DNA of 64,000 nucleotides from Calothrix membranacea FACHB-236 (lineage in GTDB: Bacteria > Cyanobacteriota > Cyanobacteriia > Cyanobacteriales > Nostocaceae): assembly GCF_014696315.1 (NCBI RefSeq), contig NZ_JACJPX010000037.1, positions 23,489 through 87,488 on the forward strand. Direction: 5' to 3'. The notes under the pieces were generated by a model. The model saw only the letters and a list, made by a program, of their open reading frames with translations. It was not told where the DNA came from and searched no databases. This document shows, piece by piece, positions 46,897 to 54,733 of this stretch. The translations under genes were made by a program, and so were the position numbers. The stretch's first letter is position 1. Each line of letters begins with the position of its first letter.

Positions 46897-46972
46897 ATTA
46901 ATTGGCAAACTCAAATAATCTCGATATTTGCTAATTTAAAAAGAAAGATTTTCATTTCATTAGGAGTCTATC

Positions 46973-47815
46973 ATGCTTCAAACAAATTCTATAAAAATGA
47001 CATTATCCTTTTGGTTGCTTAAGCTATTAAATTTTATCTATCCACCAGGAAAAGCTCATCGTTTTGAAGAATCAATTAGTTTGATAGCTAATCAGGCTTC
47101 TAACTCAGATAATAAAATCCAGAATTTTGTTTATCCTGGCATTACTTATAAACCTTGGTATGAGGCTGATGATTATCATGCTGTAACTGTAGTTAGTAAC
47201 ACACTCAAAAAAGAATTTAATAATATAGAAAATGAGTGGGAAGCTTTTTTAAAATCTCGAAAAAATATTATTCCCAGATATAAACCAAGTGAATTATTTG
47301 GTGATAATTTTAAGAATAAAGATGAGACATGGAAGTATTACTTGATTTGGAGACAAGGGAAGTTTACAGACGCAGCTTTGTCTTTGTTTCCTAAGACAGT
47401 CAATATGGTAACTAAGCTGAAACCTTTCCTCTATCCTTTTGGAGAAGTTGTGTTTATTGTCATGGAACCTGGAGTTATATTGCCACCACATACTGATGAT
47501 ATAAATATTTCTTTAACCTGTCATTTAGGAATAGAGACTCCAGAAGATTGTGGTATTAAAGTCGGAAATGAAACAAGAAAATGGACTAAAGGAGAAGTCT
47601 TATTTTTTGATAATAGTTTTATACATGAAGCCTGGAATAAAAGTAAGTCAAATAGAGTCGTAATGTTATTAGACTTATATCACCCTGAACTGACAAAAAT
47701 GGAAAGAATTTTACTAGAAATTGCACTGAAGTATTTAAATTTTACGGAAGAAAATGGATATCATGGAATTAAAGATACACAGTATTTAAAAGGAAAATTG
47801 AAAAATTTGTATTGA
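46973..47815 (+). CDS. Aspartyl/asparaginyl beta-hydroxylase-family oxygenase (AspH/LpxO-like)
   Basis: 280 residues. The C-terminal half has the family pattern: GVILPPHTDDIN with His173 and Asp175, CHLGIE, CGIKVGNETRKWTKGE, FDNSFIHEAWN with His218, and Arg228 for 2-oxoglutarate. The HxD form is like bacterial LpxO-type members; animal AspH has HxG. The N-terminus carries a weakly hydrophobic stretch (LSFWLLKLLNFIY) that may touch the membrane. It hydroxylates an Asp/Asn-type or acyl substrate with Fe(II) and 2-oxoglutarate. It lies between a PKS and a second hydroxylase gene in the operon, so action on the lipopeptide is likely. The position is unknown. AGGAG precedes the ATG. Confidence 0.82.
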   Translation: MLQTNSIKMTLSFWLLKLLNFIYPPGKAHRFEESISLIANQASNSDNKIQNFVYPGITYKPWYEADDYHAVTVVSNTLKKEFNNIENEWEAFLKSRKNIIPRYKPSELFGDNFKNKDETWKYYLIWRQGKFTDAALSLFPKTVNMVTKLKPFLYPFGEVVFIVMEPGVILPPHTDDINISLTCHLGIETPEDCGIKVGNETRKWTKGEVLFFDNSFIHEAWNKSKSNRVVMLLDLYHPELTKMERILLEIALKYLNFTEENGYHGIKDTQYLKGKLKNLY

Positions 47816-47841
47816 TTTGAGCAAAATAAGTGAGGTCTAAA

Positions 47842-48816
47842 ATGCCTACAGAATATTATCTATCTTTTTTCAATATGATTAACTTGAATTTTATTGCGAT
47901 CGCATCACTCATTGTTATTAGCATAATTATTTATTTATTCAAGAGACAGTGGCGAAATCAAGAATGCAAATTAATCTGGACACATATTGATTTTGTTGAG
48001 CGTCGCAGCAACCTTTCATATAATGAGTTTATAAAAGAATATGCGTCTGTTGGTAAACCCGTAATTATTACTGACACCATGAAAGATTGGCCAGCTTTAA
48101 AAAAATGGGATTTCGATTTTTTTAAGTCGAAATATGGTTCAGTAACTTATGGATTTAAGGAAGACAAAGATGAAGTTAAAGGAACAATCACTGTTGCTGA
48201 TTACATTGATTATTTGACGGAACATAATACTAATAAAAACGACCAACGTCTATACTTAGCTAATTGGGTAGTTTCTGACTTTCCGGAATTATTAGAAGAT
48301 TATCAGGAACCAATTTATTTTCCCAATTGGTTAACAAGATTACCAAAAAAGATTTTGCAGAAACATGGATATGATAACCCCGAAATATTTATAGGTCATA
48401 AAGGTACTTCGATAGGTCTTCATGAAGACCCTACTAGTTGTGCTGCATGGTTAGCAGTTATATCTGGAAGAAAACAAATTGTGTTTTTCAGTCCAGACCA
48501 AAAAGATTTTTTGTATGGAGGAAAAGTTGATGCGTTCAATCCAGATTTAAAAAAGTTTCCCTTGTATGCAAAGGCTAAACCAGTAGAAGTCATTGTGAGC
48601 CCAGGAGAAATTATTTATATACCTCCTAGATGGTGGCATCATGTTAAGAATATTGAGGATACCATAGCTATGGGAAACTTGGTTGTCAATGAATTGAATA
48701 TAGAATTATTTTTTCAATCTAATATTGAAAGCTACCCAATCAGAGGTCGCCTTGTACCATTAATATTCCAATTTCCTTCGTTAGCAACTGCTTTAGTTGC
48801 TATTGGCGTAATCTAA
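47842..48816 (+). CDS. Membrane-anchored JmjC/cupin_8-type Fe(II)/2-oxoglutarate hydroxylase
   Basis: 324 residues from ATG 47842 (GTGAGG before it; an in-frame GTG at 47830 is less likely). One transmembrane helix lies at about 12-32 (LNFIAIASLIVISIIIYLF), followed by basic residues, so the catalytic part probably faces the cytoplasm. The cupin-like fold shows GKPVIITD, the iron pair His194-x-Asp196 (GLHEDPTS), GRKQIVFFSP, and PPRWWHHVKN with the distal His at 266/267. This is the family of FIH and JmjC-type asparaginyl/aspartyl hydroxylases. It sits 26 bp after the AspH-like gene, so the pair may work together. A membrane anchor is unusual for an NRPS tailoring enzyme and could suit a lipidated product. 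Confidence 0.8.
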   Translation: MPTEYYLSFFNMINLNFIAIASLIVISIIIYLFKRQWRNQECKLIWTHIDFVERRSNLSYNEFIKEYASVGKPVIITDTMKDWPALKKWDFDFFKSKYGSVTYGFKEDKDEVKGTITVADYIDYLTEHNTNKNDQRLYLANWVVSDFPELLEDYQEPIYFPNWLTRLPKKILQKHGYDNPEIFIGHKGTSIGLHEDPTSCAAWLAVISGRKQIVFFSPDQKDFLYGGKVDAFNPDLKKFPLYAKAKPVEVIVSPGEIIYIPPRWWHHVKNIEDTIAMGNLVVNELNIELFFQSNIESYPIRGRLVPLIFQFPSLATALVAIGVI

Positions 48817-48877
48817 ATACAGTTTTACTTAAAGATTTAGCATACCCATAACATAATGTTGTTTAGATAATTTAAAT

Positions 48878-50449
48878 ATGAGTGACCTTTCTCAAAGAAT
48901 TGCTGGTCTATCCCCAGAGAAACTAAAACTACTTGCACAAAGATTGAACCAAAAAAAAGGACAAAACTTATCGATAATCCAAATAAAACCCCAAAGTCAA
49001 GAAAACAATACTTTCCCCCTATCATTTTCGCAACAGCGGTTATGGTTTCTCGACCAATTGCAACCTGGGAACCCAGCACTTAATATTTGTCAGTTTATGC
49101 GCTTGTCAGGTTGGTTAAACGTGCCAGCATTAGAACAAAGCTTTCAAGAAGTTGTCAAGCGTCATGAAGCTTTACGCACGACATTTACCATAGTTGATGG
49201 ACAACCCCTTCAGGTAATTTCTCCTGCTTCGGTATTCACCATACAACTAGTAAATTTACAAGAATTACCCCTAGACAAAAGAGAAGCTGAAGTTATACAT
49301 TTAGCTCATCAAGAAACGCAAAAATCCTTCGATTTAACTAAAGATTGTTTACTCCGAGTTACTTTACTACAACTGAGCGAAACAGAGCATATTTTATTAT
49401 TATCAATACACCATATTGCTGCTGATGCTTGGTCAATAGGTGTATTAATCAGAGAGATTACAACGCTGTACGAAAACTTTTCTCGTGGTTATCCTTCACC
49501 ACTACCTGAACTACGAATTCAGTATGCAGATTTTGCTGTTTGGCAGCACCAATACTTGCAGGGAGAAAAACTGGGAATGTTGCTGAGTTATTGGCAGCAA
49601 CAATTAGGTAGTCAACTTCCTGTACTCGAATTGCCTACAGATATGCCACGCCCAACATTACAAACTTTTAATGGTGCTAGGCAGTGTTTGGTTTTATCCA
49701 AAACTTTCTCGGAACAATTGAAAACGTTGTATCAACGAGAAGGTATTACCTTATTCATGATTTTGCTGGCAGGATTTAAAACACTACTTTATTGGTATAC
49801 AGGGCAAGAAGATATCGTTATAGGTACTGATATTGCTAACCGCAACCAGCTTGAAACCCAAGAATTAATTGGCTTTTTTGTTAACCAACTTGTTTTACGT
49901 ACTAATTTATCAGGAAACCTATCATTTCGTGAGTTACTTGAACGAGTCCGCGAAGTAACTTTAGATGCCTATACTTACCAAGATTTGCCGTTTGACAAAC
50001 TTGTAGATGTTCTAAACCCAGTCAGACATTTGGCTCGTTCACCTTTATTTCAAATAAAGTTAATTTTAGAAAATACTCAAGCTCCTACGTTACAACTTTC
50101 AAATTTAACTATCAAGCCTTTAGAGATGGAAAAAAAGACAACCCAACTTGATTTACTATGGGAGATAACAGAAACCGAACAGGGAATAGTCGCAGCGTTG
50201 GAGTATAACACAGATTTATTCTACGCTACTACCATAGCTCGAATGCTCAAACACTTTGAAACACTTTTAAATCAAGTGTTAGCTAAACCGACAGCGAAAT
50301 TAAACGAATTAATTGACTTACTTAGCACATTAGATAAGCAAGAAGAATTAATTCAAAATAAAAATAAAAAAGAAAAATATAAACGTAAATTTAAAACAAT
50401 TAAGCGCCAGATTATTGATACTTTACCTGAAAAGGAGAATGCCCAATGA
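48878..50449 (+). CDS. Stand-alone NRPS condensation domain (LCL-like)
   Basis: 523 residues. An N-terminal helix (SDLSQRIAGLSPEKLKLLAQRL) is followed by one C domain with FPLSFSQQRLWFLDQ, the LCL form for L-configured donors. The active site is HHIAADAWS: both His and Asp are there, but the usual Gly is Ala. No A or carrier domain is present. Its stop overlaps the start of the TauD gene by four bases (ATGA), so translation is coupled. C, TauD and the following I-A(Asp)-T protein together equal one module, the split form of the C2-TauD fusion at 24631 plus the protein at 29560. The donor is probably the chain on the PKS at 41086. Confidence 0.87.
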   Translation: MSDLSQRIAGLSPEKLKLLAQRLNQKKGQNLSIIQIKPQSQENNTFPLSFSQQRLWFLDQLQPGNPALNICQFMRLSGWLNVPALEQSFQEVVKRHEALRTTFTIVDGQPLQVISPASVFTIQLVNLQELPLDKREAEVIHLAHQETQKSFDLTKDCLLRVTLLQLSETEHILLLSIHHIAADAWSIGVLIREITTLYENFSRGYPSPLPELRIQYADFAVWQHQYLQGEKLGMLLSYWQQQLGSQLPVLELPTDMPRPTLQTFNGARQCLVLSKTFSEQLKTLYQREGITLFMILLAGFKTLLYWYTGQEDIVIGTDIANRNQLETQELIGFFVNQLVLRTNLSGNLSFRELLERVREVTLDAYTYQDLPFDKLVDVLNPVRHLARSPLFQIKLILENTQAPTLQLSNLTIKPLEMEKKTTQLDLLWEITETEQGIVAALEYNTDLFYATTIARMLKHFETLLNQVLAKPTAKLNELIDLLSTLDKQEELIQNKNKKEKYKRKFKTIKRQIIDTLPEKENAQ

Positions 50450-51471
50450 AGAAGTTAGATAAAACTATTAAACGCCAAACAATCAATTTAGTACAAAATG
50501 AATTAGTTAAATTAGATCATTTCATCAAAGGCAAGGATCTGCCACTGGTTATTAGCCCTGACATCAACAATATTGATCTTACTGATTGGGCTGATGCTAA
50601 TCGTAATTTTATAGAAAAAAAACTACTTCTAAATGGAGCTATACTATTTCGAGGATTTAATATTACTACACCATCAGAATTTGAACGTTTTGGTTTAGCA
50701 ATTTGCTCAGAACTTTTTAATGAAAATGGCGAACATCCCCGTACTAGCGTGAGTGGGAAGGTTTATACTCCCGTTTTTTATCCTAGAGATCGCAAGTTAT
50801 TATGGCACAATGAAAACTCCTTCAATTATCGCTGGCCAAAAAAGATTTTGTTTGGGTGTCGTCAAGCAGCCACCCAGGGAGGAGAAACCCCAATTGTTGA
50901 CAGTCGCCAAGTTTTTCAACGCATAAATCCTAAAATTAGAGAAAGATTTATTGAAAAACAAGTTATGTATGTCCGTAATTATGGTAATGGATTAGGGCTA
51001 AACTGGGAAACAGTTTTTCAAACTAATAATAGGTCAGAAGTTGAAGCAATTTGTCAGCAAAATTTTGTGGATTTTGTCTGGAAGCCAGACGGAAGTTTAA
51101 GAACTCTTTCTGTTCGCCCAGCAGTAGCCAAACATCCTCAAACAGGTGAAATATCTTGGTTTAATCAGGCACAACATTGGCATCCAGCCTGCTTAGATAC
51201 CCAAACACAAGAGTCACTATTATCATCATTTTCAGAGGCTAATTTCCCCCGCAATTGCTATTACGGTGATGGCACTATTATAGAAGATTCAATAATGGCA
51301 GAAATTTGTGAAGTTTACCAAGAATTAGAAGTAACTTTTTCCTGGAAACAAGGAGATATATTGCTCCTAGATAACTTACTGACTGCTCATGCACGTAATC
51401 CCTTCATTGGGGAAAGGCAGTTATTAGTAGCTATGGGCGAAATGATAAGCTTTGCAGATATTAATAATTAA
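50446..51471 (+). CDS. TauD/SyrP-type aspartyl beta-hydroxylase
   Basis: 341 residues. Iron ligands His121-x-Glu123 (LWHNENSFNYRWP) and His315 (LTAHARNPF); other family marks are GGETPIVDSR and RNCYYGDG. It is very close to the TauD domain at the end of the protein at 24631, sharing VMYVRNY, HPQTGE and the YYGDG motif. SyrP-family enzymes hydroxylate the beta carbon of PCP-bound Asp. The next gene makes Asp-PCP with an interface domain, so beta-hydroxyaspartate formation there is the natural reading. It overlaps the C-domain gene by 4 bp and ends 15 bp before the NRPS gene. The hydroxy-carboxylate would be a bidentate iron ligand. Confidence 0.88.
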   Translation: MKKLDKTIKRQTINLVQNELVKLDHFIKGKDLPLVISPDINNIDLTDWADANRNFIEKKLLLNGAILFRGFNITTPSEFERFGLAICSELFNENGEHPRTSVSGKVYTPVFYPRDRKLLWHNENSFNYRWPKKILFGCRQAATQGGETPIVDSRQVFQRINPKIRERFIEKQVMYVRNYGNGLGLNWETVFQTNNRSEVEAICQQNFVDFVWKPDGSLRTLSVRPAVAKHPQTGEISWFNQAQHWHPACLDTQTQESLLSSFSEANFPRNCYYGDGTIIEDSIMAEICEVYQELEVTFSWKQGDILLLDNLLTAHARNPFIGERQLLVAMGEMISFADINN

Positions 51472-51486
51472 AGGTGGTAAATCACA

Positions 51487-54400
51487 ATGCCTCAACAAAT
51501 ACAGGGATTTCAACTTTCTCCACAACAAAAGCGGCTATGGTTATTACAACAAAATAGCTCAGTTTACTTGACTAAATGTGCTATTCTCATTGAGGGCAAT
51601 CTACAAGTTAATATTTTAAAAAAATCTTTACAAAAAGTTATTGATAGAAATGAAATACTTCGCACTAGTTTTCATAAAACCAGAGGGTTAAAACTTCCTA
51701 TACAAGTTGTAGAAAATAATGTTTCTTTATCTTGGCAGGAAAGCTCTTTTTTAGCGACAGATATTGAGAATTATTTGCAAGAGTTTAACTGGCAGAATAT
51801 TGAAGAGGAAAAAATTGGTTTATTACAGACAACATTAATTAAACTAACAGATGAAAAACATATTTTATTGGTGCAGTTGCCTGCAATGTGCGCTGATAAG
51901 GTATCATTAAATAATTTATTAGCTGAAATTAGCTGTTGTTATAGTGATAAATTAACTGATGACCCATTACAATATGCCGATATTTCTGCATGGCAAAATG
52001 AACTGCTAGAAGCAGAGGAAACACTTGCTAAGAAAAAGTATTGGCAACAATTAGACATTTCTCAACTTGAGAGTTTTCAATTATCTTTTGAACAGTCGCT
52101 TACTCAAGAACAAGAATTTAACCCTCAATTCTCAAAATTGTCAATTACTCATGAGCTAGTTAATAAAATTGAGGCTATTGTTCAAAATTATCAGTGTTCA
52201 ATTAGTGTATTTTTTCTAGCTTGTTGGTTAATTTTGCTGTGGCGATTGACGGAAGAATCACAGCCTATTATTGGTTTAGGTTGTGATGGTCGTAATTATG
52301 AAGAACTAAAATCAGCAATAGGGTTACTCGCTAAATATTTACCTCTTAGCTGCGAGTTAAACGAAAGAGATTGCTTCCGTGATATCTTAGTTAAACTTAG
52401 CACTGCTACAACTGAATTAACCGAATGGCAAGAGAGTTTTGCCTGGGAACAACTTACCGAAATCAATCAAGATTATACAGAACAACCATTTTTTCCCTTC
52501 TGTTTTGACTTTACAGAAGCACCAAATCAGTATACGGCTGGTGACATAAAATTTACTATTTATCAAAAATATGCTTGTGTTGACCAATTTAAAGTTAAAC
52601 TTATTTGCGATTGCGCTCCGCGCAGCGCCAAAGGCGATCGCACCAACGATCAAACCGTTAACGCAGAATTCCACTATGATGCTAATCTCTTTTCTGCCGC
52701 AGATATTCAACGTTTAGCGGGTCAATGGTACACATTATTAGTTAGTGCCATTGAAAACCCCTCTGCAACCATCTCAAAATTAAATATTCTCAGCAACACC
52801 GAACGCCAGCAAATTTTAATCGATTTCAACAAGACTCAAACCACAGAACTACAATACGAGTGCATTGACCACTGGTTTGAACAACAGTGTAATTCCACAC
52901 CAGACAATATTGCTGTTGTATTTCAAGACCAACAACTTACTTATCAAGAATTAAATACCCGTGCTAATCAATTGGCTCATTACCTGCAAAAATTAGGTGT
53001 AAGGCCAGATGTATTAGTCGGAATTTGTGTAGAGCGATCGCTATGGATGGTCATCGGTTTATTGGGTATCCTCAAAGCTGGCGCAGCTTACGTACCTTTA
53101 GACCCTGCTTATCCCGCAGAACGTCAAGCTTATATCATAGCTGATACTCAAACACCTTTGGTACTGACCCAGCAACATCTAGCCACTGGTTTAGCCACAG
53201 ATAAACTACAGCTGCTTTGCATTGATAGTGACTGGTTAGCGATCGCTCAAGAAAAAACAGAAAATCTAGTCACTCAGACAACTTCTCAAAACCTAGCCTA
53301 CGTTATCTATACCTCCGGCTCAAGTGGTAAACCCAAAGGAACCTTAATTACTCATCAAGGACTAGTGAATTACCTGAGTTGGTGTACCCAAGCGTACAAT
53401 GTTGAGCAAGGAACAGGAACATTAGTTCACTCTCCCTTGGGGTTTGACTTGACAGTTACCAGTCTGTTTTCACCCTTACTTGTAGGTCGTCAAGTAGAAC
53501 TTTTACCAGAAAATCAAGGAATTGATGCACTGGCTTCTGCTTTACGCCGCAGTCATAACTTAAGCCTAGTCAAGATTACACCCGCACATTTAGATTTACT
53601 CAAAGGACAACTATCTCCTGAAGAAGTAGCCGGACGCACACGAGCTTTTATTATCGGTGGCGAAAACTTGTTAGCTGAAAAGTTAACATTTTGGCAAGAT
53701 TTTGCCCCCGACACAATGCTGATTAATGAATATGGCCCTACCGAAACTGTAGTCGGTTGTTGTGTTTATCAAGTACCAAATAATCTGCGTGATTCAGGGT
53801 CAATTTCTATCGGTAAACCTATCACTAACACCCAACTTTATGTATTAGATAAACACTGGAAACCAGTACCTATTGGTGTAGTGGGTGAGTTGTATATAGC
53901 TGGTTTAGGACTTGCTCGCGGCTACTTAAATCGACCGGAATTAACTGCACAAAAGTTTATCCCAAACCCATTCAGTAACAAAGCCGGAGAACGCCTTTAT
54001 CGAACAGGTGACTTGGCTCGTTACCGTCCAGACGGGACTCTGGAATTTCTCGGACGTATTGACAATCAAGTTAAAATTAGAGGCTTTCGGATTGAATTAG
54101 GAGAAATAGAAGCAGTATTAGAGCAACATCTACAAATTAAGGAAATTGTAGTTATCACCCGCGAGGATGCAGATAAAGAAAAACGTTTAGTTGCTTATCT
54201 TGTTGTCAATCAAAAACCAGGCCCTTCTATTAGTGAAATACGCCTTTATTTATTAGAAAAATTGCCTGAGTATATGATACCTGCGGTCTTTATCAAGTTA
54301 GATGCTTTGCCACTCACGCCCAACGGCAAAGTAGACTATCGAGCTTTACCTGAACAAGCACAAATTGATTTAGCAGAAACCTACGTGGCTCCTCAATCTG

Positions 54401-54723
54401 AACTTGAGCAAATTATTACAAATATATGGCAAGAATTATTGCATATAGAAAAAGTAGGAATTCATCACAATTTCTTTGATATCGGCGGTCACTCATTACT
54501 AATGGTTCAGGTTCATAGCAAACTCCAAAAAGCATTAAACCGAGATATATCAATGCTTGATATGTTTCAGTATCCAACTATTAGTAAATTTGCTAAATAT
54601 TTAAGTCAGGAACAACAAAAACAACCTGATTTACCTAACTATGAACTGGATGATAACCAGCGAGAATCTAGAAAACAACGTAGACAACTTAGACAAGAAA
54701 ATCGGACAACAAGTAAGCAGTAG
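51487..54723 (+). CDS. NRPS: interface-I-A(Asp)-PCP
   Basis: 1078 residues. Residues 1-440 form an interface-type domain (LSPQQKRLWLLQQ) with LPAMCADKVS in place of HHxxxDG. It carries about ten extra residues (CAPRSAKGDRTND) coded by a palindromic repeat. A domain about 455-970: YTSGSSGKPKGTLI, and a pocket that by my alignment reads D-L-T-K-I-G-E-V-G-K, the same Asp code as the protein at 20071, with long stretches of near identity. PCP near 1000 (IGGHSLLMVQ). It loads Asp, the TauD enzyme coded before it hydroxylates it, and the lone C domain condenses it. No E domain, so an L residue is expected. The basic C-terminal tail (SRKQRRQLRQENR) probably docks to the terminal PKS. Confidence 0.9.
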   Translation: MPQQIQGFQLSPQQKRLWLLQQNSSVYLTKCAILIEGNLQVNILKKSLQKVIDRNEILRTSFHKTRGLKLPIQVVENNVSLSWQESSFLATDIENYLQEFNWQNIEEEKIGLLQTTLIKLTDEKHILLVQLPAMCADKVSLNNLLAEISCCYSDKLTDDPLQYADISAWQNELLEAEETLAKKKYWQQLDISQLESFQLSFEQSLTQEQEFNPQFSKLSITHELVNKIEAIVQNYQCSISVFFLACWLILLWRLTEESQPIIGLGCDGRNYEELKSAIGLLAKYLPLSCELNERDCFRDILVKLSTATTELTEWQESFAWEQLTEINQDYTEQPFFPFCFDFTEAPNQYTAGDIKFTIYQKYACVDQFKVKLICDCAPRSAKGDRTNDQTVNAEFHYDANLFSAADIQRLAGQWYTLLVSAIENPSATISKLNILSNTERQQILIDFNKTQTTELQYECIDHWFEQQCNSTPDNIAVVFQDQQLTYQELNTRANQLAHYLQKLGVRPDVLVGICVERSLWMVIGLLGILKAGAAYVPLDPAYPAERQAYIIADTQTPLVLTQQHLATGLATDKLQLLCIDSDWLAIAQEKTENLVTQTTSQNLAYVIYTSGSSGKPKGTLITHQGLVNYLSWCTQAYNVEQGTGTLVHSPLGFDLTVTSLFSPLLVGRQVELLPENQGIDALASALRRSHNLSLVKITPAHLDLLKGQLSPEEVAGRTRAFIIGGENLLAEKLTFWQDFAPDTMLINEYGPTETVVGCCVYQVPNNLRDSGSISIGKPITNTQLYVLDKHWKPVPIGVVGELYIAGLGLARGYLNRPELTAQKFIPNPFSNKAGERLYRTGDLARYRPDGTLEFLGRIDNQVKIRGFRIELGEIEAVLEQHLQIKEIVVITREDADKEKRLVAYLVVNQKPGPSISEIRLYLLEKLPEYMIPAVFIKLDALPLTPNGKVDYRALPEQAQIDLAETYVAPQSELEQIITNIWQELLHIEKVGIHHNFFDIGGHSLLMVQVHSKLQKALNRDISMLDMFQYPTISKFAKYLSQEQQKQPDLPNYELDDNQRESRKQRRQLRQENRTTSKQ
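52607..52641 (+). repeat. Palindromic REP/HIP1-type repeat inserted in the interface-domain coding sequence
   Basis: The segment runs from GCGATTGC to GCGATCGC with an inner GCGCT/AGCGC stem, so it can fold into a hairpin. It encodes extra residues absent from the paralogous domains at 20071 and 29560, which read CVRRDNYISAEF and CILERNSLITNF at this place. The frame is kept. Confidence 0.65.
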
Positions 54724-54733
54724 GAGTAAGCTT

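Noticed and set aside
48837..49079. Minus-strand ORF of 80 residues
   Set aside because: It is a shadow of the condensation-domain gene; no ribosome site or family features.
54641..54733. Upstream start for the terminal PKS (31 more residues)
   Set aside because: It would overlap the previous gene; ATG 54734 has a perfect AGGAG and matches the start context of the paralogous PKS genes.
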